A DNA stretch of 64,000 nucleotides. Source: Daucus carota subsp. sativus. Taxonomy: Eukaryota > Streptophyta > Magnoliopsida > Apiales > Apiaceae. The position numbers and the translations under genes were made by a program. How positions within the stretch are numbered: the stretch's first letter is position 1; each line of letters begins with the position of its first letter. The notes beneath the pieces are model-generated. The model was not told the DNA's origin. It saw nothing but the letters and a program-made list of their open reading frames with translations, and made no database searches. Shown one piece after another: positions 38,398 through 50,636 of this stretch. The stretch lies in contig NC_030386.2 in NCBI RefSeq assembly GCF_001625215.2, forward strand, positions 35,529,296 through 35,593,295, written 5' to 3'.

Positions 38398-41300
38398 TCA
38401 TTGGAACGTAAACTTTCTCTTAGCATTTTTTCTGGATTTCATTAACTCTACCAGGGAAGGAAGGGGCTGAGGCACAGGCACATGCATTTTCCTGTACATC
38501 TTTCTCAGATTTGCACAGAACCTCTTTGAGGACCCATCGGGTGAAAAAGATGTTTCGTCTGCCAGAGTCATTTTCACCTCTGATGAATTGTTTGTTTTAA
38601 TTATATCAACCACATTCTTGTTTTCTGGTGACTTCATATGAGTCTCCTTAAAAGTATACTCTCTTTCTGGTGATTTATATTGTTCATCATGAACTTCACA
38701 TGATGGATTTCCATACATCATATCTGTTCTCATTTCTTCATGAGATTCGGAAGAATATTGGAGTCCATTACTCGCACTACCAACAATCGCCACTTGCTCG
38801 TCTATATTCAGAGGGTCATTCTCTATAATTTCTCTTTCCTTCTGTTCATGGAAAACTTCAGAGTCTGGAAGACCGAACCTTGCTCTTCCAAACAAGGTGA
38901 CATGAGGTCTTTTGCTTGGTGGAGAGAGATGCAAATGCTTTTGTTGGTCAGCTGATACACCAATCAACCAAGGCTCAAGTTCAGCACCTAATTCAAGGAT
39001 GGATGAACAGCTTGCACTCTTCACTGATACTTGCTCAGCAATTTGAGGAACCTCAAAACTCAAGTCTAGAAGCTTCCAGAGAGGGTCATCAGAAGCTACT
39101 TCACTAATAAAGCAGTGCTTTTTAACATACGTCAATTCCATAGCTCGACAACTGGGGGTAGTTGAGACCACCCATTTAGGTCTGAGAAGCTGGAGGGCCC
39201 ACTCTAATTCTTCCCTGGATGAATGCATTGAGTAACAGACATGCCAAATACCAGACTGGTCTCTCACTGCTTCACTGAGTTTAACTTTTCTTGTTATTTC
39301 AGTCTTTAAATGAACGTCCTCACATGCATACCATTGTGCCGATGGACGTATAATAAGTGGCTCTGGTTGCGATCTATTTCGGGAGTCGGCAAGCTTTGCT
39401 TCAGCTCTTTCTGAAAGGTTAGGAAATCCATCAAACATATGGAAACGAGAAGAAGAATCTTCTGTCAATATATCGGGAACTGTAAGCTTCAAAAGATGAT
39501 AACATTCTGGATTTTCTTCTTTGTCAACAAAAATCTTTGTGCCAAATGTTTGGGATACATTCACAAGTATCTCTTCCTGGCCCAGCATATTACAGGTCAA
39601 ATACACAACTGGAGCGCCAGGGTGCTTCCACACACAATTAATGAGCTGCTCATAGAAACACAACAAAGTCAAACAAGGTTTCCTGATAGAATTACTATTG
39701 AGTATGCACACGCAGCCTCTAAAAGAGAGTGAATGATCATGTTTGATACAAAGCTAAACCAAGCAAGTCTTGAAATTTGAAGATGATTGTAACCATAGAT
39801 GCTAAAAAATAATGATTGTAACACACTTTTATTTTCTTTACTTGTCTACTAGAAATCTAGGTAACAAGCAAAAGTATGAAGCATGAAATTTTGTAACGAG
39901 TTCATTTCCATGGAGCAGCTTCCCCATTCATCACAGAACAAAGTGCTTAGAAATGTATAATTGGTAAGCACTCGTGGATATTTCATCAGTTAAAAAAAAT
40001 TGACATCCCAAAAAAGTTTTATGAGCAATTGGTAGTTCAACTTAATCATAGGCTACAAATGAGCCAAGAACATAAGCTTAATGAGTTTAAGCATAATTGC
40101 ATATCACCTGTCTGATTGCAGATTGTCTGCTAGGCATCTTTGAAAATCTCCCGAATGTGCAGTCTAAAAAGATATAATCAATCGAACATTTAGGATTTTT
40201 AGTTTTTGTTCCTAAATACTTCTCAGGTAACCTCTGCAAACACTCTTGGTCAAGTCTGCAATCTCCAGTGTGCAATATGGTACCAAAAGTGCCTTCAAAT
40301 AAAAGCATAATAGCTCCTGGTGTTCACAAATAGCATCCCAGATTATATATCAACAGTGTAAATATCATTCATTAGATATACAGAAATTCGAGACCAGCCA
40401 ACAACAACACTGAAAAGAGGATGACATATTTTAAACAGATCACATATATTTTAACACTCCCCTGAGTCCCTTCACTTAAAAACCTGTTTTCAAAATCGAA
40501 AGAGCGGATCAGTAAAACCTATCTTTCATTGTGTAAAATGTTTGTTTTATTATATTGGGAATTTCGATCTCAATATCATGTTCAGTAACCAAGTCTACTA
40601 AAACCTTAGGTAAAACCGTTTAATAGACCTTATACGTCAAGACTCACTCGAAATCCAATCTTAAAAAGTGGATCATTAGGAGTCCATTTTAGGCAATATT
40701 TAACCTGAGTGTCCCCTTATTTTTTAAAGAATATTTGGAGACCTAGTTTCCAAGCTTAAGACCTTTAATATTATCTGAACTCGGATACCATGTTAAGGTC
40801 GCTTGCTAAGGTTTTACTGAAGCTCTCTAGTGATCCACCCATTGTAACTAACTTACAACTTATAATATCATAATAACTTGGTCTGAAAGTGGTGTCGTGT
40901 TCAACAATCCAACCCTGCTAACCCCAACATTCTCACAATTTTACAATGAACACCTTTGTTGCTCCTTAAGGAGTTTGTTATAGTGATCCGCTACATGTTC
41001 CTCATGGCTTTCTAGCAAAGACCAAAGAGTGTAGATCCATTAAGTGGTTGCTACAATATCATTGAAAAAATTGGTAACTCAACTACATAGATAATTTTTT
41101 CTAACATCATCAAAATTTTATTAAGAAATTAACCAAAGCAAACTAAGCGTTGGAGTTCATAAGGAGCTTGAAGGGTGTTTGTATAAAATTTTAAGTTGGA
41201 GACTAAACCAATTTTTGAGTTAGACATGTGCCTAATTTAAAGTACAGAAAACTAATAAAATATCCATTTACCCAATAGTTTCATATGAAATAGCTAATTC

Positions 41301-42022
41301 AATCAGCTGGTTAAAGCAGCTACTTCAATCAGCTGGTCAAAACTACTAATTAGATTTGCTAACAGTTAATTAGATCTGCTAACCGTTAACCGCTAATTAC
41401 CAAACAAGACCATAACTAGAAAACAGCTTTTAAAAGATAAAAGAACATGATAAAGTAGTTTCCTGAATACAGCAACACCTTCCCTTTTCACAAACAACAT
41501 ATTTCCCAAGTTTTTGATTATATATTTTCCAAAAACTGTCAAAAAGATGGTCAAACACAGGGAAAAAAAACTAAAAACTGTTTAACCAAAAAATCTGAAA
41601 CTTAGGAAAATACAAATAACAAAAGAAACAGCACAAAATGAGATGAAATTAAATACCAGGACAATGATTGGCATCGAATGCGGTGACAGTAAAATCGGCC
41701 TCCGGATCCCGAATAACAACGGAGTCTCCGACCTCAATGTTGACAAACAAGGAATCGTGAAGCTGCAAGACAAACAAAGAATCAGAAACGGAAAATTCAT
41801 TTCTTGTATTAAAAGAATCATCTTAGAATTGACCTGGGGATAATAATGGAGGGTGAGGATCTTAGTGAGGTGCGTAGAGTAAATTGGATAAGAATGAAAA
41901 GAAGAAATTCCTTGAGAGTGATCTTTGTGAGCGTGTGTGAGAAAATGATGTCGTTTTTGCATCGACACGGCTGTCCATGTGTCTACCGAAAACGGCACCC
42001 CTCTCGGCATCTCTATCGGCAT
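38398..42022 (-). CDS. SNM1/Apollo-type DNA-repair metallo-beta-lactamase
   Basis: Minus-strand exons: 42022-41834, 41762-41657, 40316-40108, 39645-38398; 1752 nt, 583 aa. An in-frame ATG at 42052 would add ten residues; I prefer 42022 because the family starts MPIEMPRG. The metallo-beta-lactamase motifs are intact: HAHKDH (30-35), DANHCPGA (93-100), HTGD (114-117) and the FLDCTFG aspartate. The beta-CASP part follows, with VVYLTCNMLGQEE, IIRPSAQWYA and WHVCYSMHSSREELEWALQL. It resembles Arabidopsis At1g27410. Related nucleases are 5' exonucleases in interstrand-crosslink repair and end processing. The C-terminal tail from about residue 370 is longer than in Arabidopsis, is acidic and Ser-rich, and looks disordered. 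Confidence 0.9.
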
Positions 42023-42052
42023 GTTTCGACTCGTAAGCACTCCTCCTAACAC

Positions 42053-43004
42053 CGGTTAAATCCGATTGATTATTTACGGTTTCCGAGTTAGGATGTAAGC
42101 AAATTAGGATTTAAGTGTTTCTTTAAAAAAAATTGAAATGCTTAAGACGAGAAAAATAGTTTGGAGGGAAGTGTGGAGGGAGAAATGAAATTTCGGGCTA
42201 TTTAAGTGGTGGGAAAATTGTAGAGCACGATAGGCGGTTTCGCTATTTTGAGTTGAATCACATTGGCTGACGTGTTCTTTAAAATAAACATTGGCCGGCA
42301 TTGCCGCATTGGGTTGGAGAGATAATAGTAATAATGACAGAAGGGCCGGCCCAGTTACTTTCTTATATGGGCTTAGCCCAAATCTTCCTTAGGAATATCA
42401 AACGCAGTAATTATTTATTAATTTACACTTATTTGTATTAATACATGAGAATGAAAATGCTATAGGTGCGACAAAAATAGTATAAAATGATACTTGTCAT
42501 AAATTTATTGATTATAAATTGAATAACAATGATAACATATCGTCGCGTGGATATATTAATTTTCTCGATCAAATCATTCCAAACTGTCACATCTTCTCGA
42601 TCAAATCATTTCAAACTGTCACATCACCGATGTTGCGTTATGTTTTAACTAATTTTACACCCACCAATTTTATACATGTATTATTATTTTTTATTTTTAA
42701 AATTATGGTTCATATCTTAATAATTTTTTATAATTTTATAAAAGTTATATGATTCTTAATATATACATATAATATTAAATTATTTAATTCGAATTTATTA
42801 CTACATAATATTTATATACAATATAAGGTCCATTTTATCAAACTTGAAATAATGACGCATTCATTAGAAGCGGAAATTGGAATCAAAATTTATTTAGAAA
42901 TTAGAAGCCATGTCATACAATGTCATGTGTGATGTTTCTTTTCCTATTCCGAAATTATTTTGAGCCCCCAACATCTCTGGATGAAATACATTATACATAT
43001 CTAT
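42053..43004. promoter_or_regulatory. Upstream region of the nuclease gene
   Basis: Site II-type words (GGCCGGCCCA near 42343, TATGGGCTTAGCCCA near 42366) lie about 300 bases upstream of the start, as in many plant DNA-maintenance promoters. A 31-bp tandem duplication (CTCGATCAAATCATT.CCAAACTGTC) sits at about 42562-42625. From about 42650 the DNA is AT-rich spacer up to the LTR. No gene is seen. Confidence 0.45.
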
Positions 43005-46000
43005 TGTGACAGCCCTAAAATCCGGGGGTCTGGATTTGGTGCCACTAAAAGAAAAAACAATTTAAAACCTGTATTTTTGAAAGAAAGTGAAAACAAGTAT
43101 TTCAAAACCTGGATATATAAAAAAAAATGATTTAAATTAAAACTCAATTTCACCCCCTTTAAAACAGGATCGCAAACAGGCTATAGTATTGAAATCAGAA
43201 AAGTAAAACTAATAAATCTTATTACATGATTTTACAACTAAATCAAGTTTAGACAACTCTAATTACCACTAGTCCCAAAGACTCGATCTTGGATACTCTT
43301 CCTGACCATCAGGTTGAAACTTAGTCACTTGCAATCCTTGCCTAGCATTACTTTTACACGCAGCCTAGACAGATGAATCATCTTTAACCCTATCTGAAAG
43401 GGGTTAGAAGAAATAGCAAGAATGAGCAACAGAATGCTCAGCAAATATAATAGTTAAAAAGAAACAGGATTTAAAGCAGAGAAGTAATTGAACTGGAAGT
43501 ATACAAAACAACATGCTTTGAACTTGAAACCAAAACAATTCAAAAGTATATATAAATTTCCAAAGCATTCAGATATATTGGACGTTAATAGTCACCGTAG
43601 ATGATCAGTCTACAGTAACCCGGACAATGGTTACGCATTGCCCTAAAATAAAATGTTCCGGAACTGAAGACTAGCTAGGTCTCCATATAACGCTGGGCCA
43701 AGGGCCTCTTATGCAAACAAAACAATAGGCTGGGCATAGACCTCTTACGCAAAGCTGGGCATCGGCCTCTTACGCAAACAAAACAATAGTCCAATGATTA
43801 TATCTGAATTTTTCTTTTACTTCCCAGTTCTAAAGAATTTGCATTTATAGAGATTTGAAACCATGTGTATCAATTTGATAAGTCACTCTTTCCAACTCAA
43901 AATCATACTTAAGTCGTGCATTGGCAATAAGTAAAAGCTTTAAGGAAAGAGCACTTGCTTCTGAATAGAGAGTTTGTATAGGAATACTTGCAGTAATTAC
44001 AAGTTGAGAATAGAATTACTTGCATAAAGGTTTAAAGAAAATATCACTTGAACAATAAGTGAAGATAAGGATACTTGCCTTTGGTCCTTAGCTTATACAC
44101 TCTTAGCTAACATCCTTATCTTATTCTGCTTTCTCAAGACATCACCCTCAACTATTCCTGATTCTCTGCTATGGTGCTCATGCGATTGCTGCAGCCTGAT
44201 ACGGAATCTTATCTAACTTCAGTCTTGATCCCCAACGTCTGGTTCGATTCGTCTCGAACAATCCGTAACTACTGAACCGCTATACAACTCTCCCATTTTC
44301 TTGCCTTTGCTTGGTATCACGCCCTCAATGCTCGATCCTATTATAAGCAAAAAGATACTACTTTAGTATCCTTCCGAAACAACTATCCTATTTCTACCCT
44401 TTCGCGATATATATATACACGGCACATTGTATAGCACATAACAAGTAGCACACATTATAGTTTTATAACTTACAACCAACTCAGAATATTATTTAACACG
44501 AGAACGCGTAACTTAAGTTAATATTTCTACGGAAAATTCGGCATGACCTATTCGTAAATAGACTATCCCCCTGTTTTCAAATCAATCAAATCAAGCTCTT
44601 TAAACTAAATAAAATACTAATATAAAGAATATCTGCCTCGACATGCAGTAAATCACATAAGAAAAGTACCCGCCCCGACATGCGGCACCTAACACATAAT
44701 GATAAATAATCCGCCTAGACATGCGGCACCTAAACACATAATGATTGAAAGAAACTAACAGCTGATCTTTAAAACGGAAGTAATTCAATATTAATACATT
44801 ATACTATCAAGAATAACACTCTAACATTTAACACGTAGCACTTAGCAGTTATCACATATTTCCATACATTTACTTACCACTTACCATAATACTCAATTTA
44901 GATACTATTCAATTCAAATATATACAAGTTGAATTAAATAAGCATAGCATTATATCTATTTAAGATATCGCATATTTATATTATTAATATTATTATTTAC
45001 TATTATTACTACTAGTGAAAGTAATAATAATAATAAAGAATAATACTAATATTTATTAATATTCGGCATCCTAAAATTACCAAATAAACACCGTTTCACA
45101 CATTAACATCAATAATAATGCTATGTAATACTGCTGTTACTACCAAATCACATAAATATTATTTATAGATTTTATAGAAATATCACAAATCAGTAACTAT
45201 GTAAAGTCGCTTAATAGTCCGATAATTATAGGTTACGCTCCCATATAATTAAAAATCTAAATTTTATTTGAAAATCGGGCAGCACCTTCTCTATTTATCG
45301 GACTACCAGTCGATATCATATCGACACAACCACCACAAACAAACCTGTAATCAATCCAATAACTCAAACACCCAATTTATAACTACTAACTAAACCCGAT
45401 AATCAATCAAATAAACTAACAATCGAAATAATAAACGGAGCACGTATTTAAGAAATCCATATCAAGACTCGAGCTACCCGAATAATTTACACAACCCAGC
45501 AATCAACACCCGGCCAACTCGGCCCCACACGAACTCACCCAAACTACACACTCGAATACACAGTATACACACGCTGCACACACTCTTACACGCACAAAAT
45601 ACACGCGTATATACACGCAACACAGTAGCGAAACAAGGGGGAAAAACCAGGGAAATCGAGGGAGAAACCAGAGGAAAAGAGATGCCGAGTCTGGTGGTGG
45701 CTGAACATGGTGAAGGGAGGCGCCGGACGGTGGCGGTGCGGAGAGAGGAGCGGCGCGGCGCTTACAAGGGAGGAGGGCAGGAGAGGGAAGGGAGAGGCGA
45801 GTGAGGCTGAGAGAGAGATTGTGTGAGAAGAGAGAGAGAAACTGAGAGAGAAAAGAGAGACGCAGGGATGAGAACGGAGAGATTGATATTTTGAATTAAA
45901 AATATAATTATAAACTGAAAATGTAGCAATTGGACACGTGTTAGGAATTTTGACGCGTGTCCTCACTGATCTGGCTGGCTCCAGACTGAATTTGACAAAT

Positions 46001-46576
46001 TAACGAACAAACTCACAGATAAAAATAATCCCGATAAATACCAAAATAACTTTAGAAATCTTACAATAATTAAAAACTAATAAAATATAATTTTCATGAT
46101 CTTTGGATCACTACTGAAATTAATAGAAACACCCCACTTTAATCTACACAGAAAATCATTTAGAGCTGAATAATTATCGAAAGATCATTTTATGAATTTC
46201 ATAAATCTCTAAAAATATTTAATGAAATTATAAAGCGATAAAAATGAATTTATAAGCAATACACAATTTTATAAAATCCATTCACTATAAAATCCATAAC
46301 AAATAGAAATCATTAACACAGCTCAACGATCAAATAGAAATGAAATACACCGACTCTCGAGAATATAATCACATAGTAATCATTTAGAATTTTTCAAAAT
46401 AATATATGAAACTCATTTTTGAAGAAACAGTTATATACCAATAACACAATAACTCGGAATTTAAATATAACATTTTGATTTAATTAAAATGGAATAAAAT
46501 ATCAAATCTCATTCCCTTCCTTGAACAAAATTACTTTCATAATAATAAATAGATTTTAAAAATCCGGGTCATTACA
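43005..46576 (-). mobile_element. 3.57-kb solo LTR
   Basis: The element begins TGTGACAGCCCTAAAATCCG and ends ATCCGGGTCATTACA, the TG...CA termini of plant LTRs. It is flanked by a perfect 5-bp duplication TCTAT (43000-43004 and 46577-46581). No gag-pol, primer-binding site or second LTR is present, so it is best read as a solo LTR left by recombination. Orientation is inferred as minus: on that strand a CT-rich leader-like stretch (46k to 45.6k) follows the AT-rich part. Internal tandem motifs occur at 43686-43790 (CTGGGC..CCTCTTACGCAAA) and 44636-44745 (CGACATGCGGCACCTAA). An atypical non-LTR origin is less likely given the duplication. Confidence 0.8.
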
Positions 46577-46734
46577 TCTATACTATCTATACTATACTAT
46601 AATAAGCCAACATAGGTATATTTTGTAGTCCCATATTTTGTTCTTGTTTTTTCGTTCGTCTTGTTTTTTCGTTCGTCCAGTTCATTTTGTTTATCATCTC
46701 GAAACATTTGTGTCCTACTAACATTCTGTCTCCT

Positions 46735-47445
46735 AATAAATATAAGTTTTATAAACAAATCATACGACACCCTCGTCTTCTCCCTCTGTCCCTCTCCGTC
46801 TTTTCTCTGAAGGCTGAAGCTGTATCCGTCAAGCAGTGGCACCAAAGCTTGGAACTGTATTCGATCAGTAATAGTGTTTATTGCTCTTTCTGTTTCCCCG
46901 ATTCTTTGTATCCCTTATTGTATCGATCCACGTATTTGTGAAATTGAAATTCATACGGATCTTTTATGTATATGCTTGCGCGTTGTTAGAAATCGTATTT
47001 TTAGATATCTTATCACTATTTAATGCTTCTAATTCACAAATTCTTAGTCACTTTATTTGGCTGTAGGTCAGGTTTGTTTATCAATGATTTTTGGTACATA
47101 ATTTTACAGTATTTTGATAAGCGGATTTGTCTTTTTTCTTTTTTGTACATTTTAATATGATAGTTTGGTTTTATAGAGTAGAAGAGGATGTTATATTTAT
47201 AATAGTTTTTGATAAAGGGGACAAAGTGTATTAACTAATTTGTTTTTTGTCGCAGTGTTATGTCATATGTTTCGAGTCAACCGCAATTCCGCTACACACA
47301 ACCTCTGTCCAAGGTCCTGCATCTGAGGAATTTGCCATGGGAGTGTACTGAGGAGGAGCTGATTGAACTTGGTAAACCATTTGGTAAAGTTGTCAACACC
47401 AAGGGTAATGTTGGAGCCAGCCGAAACCAAGCTCTTATTGAATTT
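46735..47445 (+). pseudogene. Captured 5' fragment of a polypyrimidine-tract-binding protein gene
   Basis: The ATG at 47260 opens a 62-codon exon reading MSYVSSQPQFRYTQP, then KVLHLRNLPWECTEEELIEL, the start of RRM1. It matches plant PTBP1/PTBP2 almost residue for residue. It stops at a good donor (GAATTT|GTAAGT) and nothing downstream encodes the remaining RRMs. About 500 bases upstream look like the original leader and 5'-UTR intron (acceptor TCGCAG at 47250-47255). It is a truncated capture inside the Helitron, not a working gene. It might still be transcribed, since the promoter-proximal part was taken. Confidence 0.85.
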
Positions 47446-48595
47446 GTAAGTGTATTGAGCTTAATCCAGCAGCATTGCCTTTCCCCTGTTTTTTTTCTGT
47501 GTATATATAAATTATCTAACATTGCACTAACATGACACTGATGTTGTGCTCACATGAAATAAAGTGGCTCATCAAACCTATGCATTGGAGTATAGATAAT
47601 AGATTACTTTACTCAAATTTTCGATAAATATGTGCAGATTCTGTAGCATTTGATCCCTTTTAAAATACTGAAGCCCACTTAAAGGAGAATATGACAACCA
47701 TCTTTATAGCTTTAAATTAATTATAAATGTGTTAAAAAAAATATACATATTCTCTTTAAATTTGCTAGGGATCAGCATGGGACATATAGCATAGGTACGG
47801 AGGCTGCATTTTTCTATAACTCCACTAGCTACGTGGAATAATTCTTACCTCTCCCTTGCAATCAAAATGGCCTCACAAGCTGGTGCTTTTTGGGGAGGTC
47901 ATGATTATGGCGTACTTTGTTGGGATAACAAGCTTGCAGGAGCTCAAGTAAGTTGTATTACAGTCTTGGTACTTGCTTTTAACATCATGCAATATCATAT
48001 TATTATGCATTTGTTCCTTGATAGCAAACCAAGATCATGATTGGCAAGTTCATCATGTGATGTTTTATTGTTTTTGCTATGTGATTGATATTTTATTTTA
48101 GGTTCCTAAGTTCTACGTTTAATTTATTGAACATCTTTACTCTGTACAGGTTACAACTTAAGAAGCAGAAGGGAAATTTAGTTGTTTGTTAAATTCCGAG
48201 CACTGTCATAGTTAACTTTTTGGGGTATTAACTGGTGAATGGTGAGAAATTCTTTACTTATGGCTTCCAACATGCAAGAAAGTGGTTGTTATTTGCTGAA
48301 TGGAAGTGTTTTTTATAGTAATCTTGAGCTGTAAATTGTAATTAAGTACTTGACCCATTTTAGCTTTTCTTTTGTTTTGAAAATTTCAGCCAAAAATCAG
48401 TTAAGAGGAAATTTAGTCACAGATAGTCGAATGTTATAGCATTCGAGTCTTTATTTCAACATTGTTTGGTGACATGGATGTATAATAAAAGACATTTGAA
48501 TGTTACAATGTTCAAGTCTTGCTTCGACATGATTTGCACATCTATAATATTCAACTCATGAGCTATTTGGAGAATCTGGCTGTACTATATGATCA
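47446..48595 (+). other. Helitron filler with possible unidentified exon
   Basis: Mostly AT-rich intron-like DNA. A more coding-like patch at about 47866-47949 (reading [20 protein letters not shown]) ends near a GTAAG donor, but I cannot assign it to a family. A pair of echoing phrases at 48430-48450 and 48496-48520 (GAATGTTA..ATTC.AGTCTT) is a minor repeat. Confidence 0.35.
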
Positions 48596-49120
48596 TCTAT
48601 ATACCTATATAAAGTAAAATCTCAGGCGGCTTACGTGGCACTCCCAAAGCTCTTAAACTGAAATCTTTGCTCTCTGCACTTCGCTCAGCTAAATCAACTC
48701 TCCTTTAATTGATTGATATATGCATTGTTGTGTTTTGATGATCAAACCTGATGGCCCTTCGCTTGCCTTGCAGTTATTTTCTGTCTGGTACTTGGACAAG
48801 CTTTGCAAGTTCCCCCGAATCGTAACTGAAGTCTCTATGCCTTCTCGGAGTGTTTCTTATAAATGGCCTTTTGTGGGCAATCCTTTCACATCAGTTGCTT
48901 ATTTTGGAACCAACTATGGAGTAACTCTTATCTTTCTGATATCGATGGTGGCACCAGTACATTCCTCTTCTTTCAGCAAGAAGGATTCTTGATGCCCTCT
49001 CCAAGAATAGTTTCTTCAACGGCGAAGTTCTTTGTGAAAATGTATGTGCAGTTTCTTGCCTTTATCAATTTTTGTATGTGTCTTTCATCATGTTTTGTTC
49101 ATATGTGTTTGTTTGTTTTA

Positions 49121-49242
49121 TTTGAGTACACTTTTGAAGGGAGGATTGATTTGCCCTGATTTAATTTGTTAAAATAGCGCAGCAAGCTGGCCTTTATGTT
49201 AACCTTCGTATTGGTCCTTACGTTTGTGCTGAATGAAATTTT
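49121..49242 (+). pseudogene. Beta-galactosidase (GH35) exon fragment, copy 1
   Basis: It reads EYTFEGRIDL, then after a frame disturbance VKIAQQAGLYVNLRIGPYVC and AE*NF. Plant beta-galactosidases have EGRYDLVKFIKLVQQAGLYV..RIGPYVCAEWNFGG at this place, before the acid/base region. The conserved Trp codon is TGA here, and flanking exons are absent. It is a decayed captured fragment. Confidence 0.85.
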
Positions 49243-50290
49243 GAAAGATCTCTGATTAGGAATGGAAATTTAAAATCCTGGGATTTACAGAGATTCTAGA
49301 AAATCACCACGAAAAAGATGAGAATTTTTACTTGTACATGCTTGGCTCAGAATGTACAATACATATTGCTTTCCACTCTTTATTTTGTGTCCTCTGGCTG
49401 CCACCTTACACACAAAAGAAGAAGGAAAAGAAATACAGGTAAGCTACTTGATACCAAATACTACAAATATTTGCATACAATAAAAATAGTATTCTGAGAA
49501 TTGAAAATTAGCGGAGATATTGGTTTTTACAATGTTTATACTAGCTCTTTTTACAGAAATATATATTTACAGATTCCGAATCAACAAATAATGTTAAATT
49601 AGGTGATATGAATAGTAGTATTGCAGCAGAAGCTGACGTTAAATGCTTTGGACAGTTATAATCTGATATGATAGCAAGAAAGCTGTACAATAAATTTACT
49701 TTCATCTGCAACCAGTTAACTTTAGCTGCATATATACTTATCGAGGATCAAATATGACACTTTTGGAATGCTGTTGTTATAAAGTAAAATCTCAGGCGGC
49801 TTACGTGGCACTCCCAAAGCTCTTAAACTGAAATCTTTGCTCTCTGCACTTCGCTCAGCTAATTCAACTCTCCTTTAATTGATTGATATATGCATTGTTG
49901 TGTTTTGATGATCAAACCTGATGGCCCTTCGCTTGCCTTGCAGTTATTTTCTGTCTGGTACTTGGACAGGCTTTGCAAGTTCCCCCAAATCGTAACTGAA
50001 GTCTCTATGCCTTCTCCGAGAGTTTCTTTAAAATGGCCTTTTGTGGGCAATCCTTTCACATCAGTTGCTTATTTCGGAACCAACTATGGAGTAACTCTTA
50101 TCTTTCTGATATCGATGGTGGCACCAGTACATTCCTCTTCTTTCAGCAAGAAGGATTCTTGATGCCCTCTCCAAGAATAGTTTCTTCAACGGCGAAGTTC
50201 TTTGTGAAAATGTATGTGTAGTTTCTTGCCTTTATCAATTTCTATATGTGTCTTTCATCATGTTTTGTTCATATGTGTTTGTTTGTTTTA

Positions 50291-50412
50291 TTTGAGTACA
50301 CTTTTGAAGGGAGGATTGATTTGCCCTGATTTAATTTGTTAAAATAGCGCAGCAAGCTGGCCTTTATGTTAACCTTCGTATTGGTCCTTACGTTTGTGCT
50401 GAATGAAATTTT
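50291..50412 (+). pseudogene. Beta-galactosidase (GH35) exon fragment, copy 2
   Basis: This is the second copy of the same fragment, 1170 bases further on in the tandem duplication. It has the same frame break and the same TGA in place of the conserved Trp, so the lesions precede the duplication. Confidence 0.85.
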
Positions 50413-50636
50413 GAAAGATCTCTGATTAAAAATGGAAATTTAAAATCCTGGGATTTACAGAGATTCTAGAAAATCACCACGAAAAAGATGAGAATTTTTA
50501 CTTGTACATGCTTGGCTCAGAATGTACAATACATATTGCTTTCCACTCTTTATTTTGTGTCCTCTGGCTGCCACATTACACACAAAAGAAGGAAAAGAAA
50601 TACAGTTAAGCTACTTGATACCAAATACTACAAATA

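Noticed and set aside
45586..45966. Minus-strand 126-aa open frame (Ser/Leu/Pro-rich)
   Set aside because: It lies wholly inside the solo LTR and reflects the CT-rich leader-like region; no gag or other domain.
43005..46576. Full LTR retrotransposon
   Set aside because: No internal coding region, primer-binding site or second LTR; a single TG...CA unit with target duplication is a solo LTR.
46600..47450. Working PTB gene
   Set aside because: Only the first coding exon is present; no downstream exon encodes the remaining RRMs within 10 kb.
48720..50221. Pair of 90-aa frames (MHCCVLMIKPDGPSLAL...) in the duplicated unit
   Set aside because: Equal in both copies because of the tandem duplication; no recognised domain, and a decayed beta-galactosidase exon lies alongside. 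Not a supported gene.
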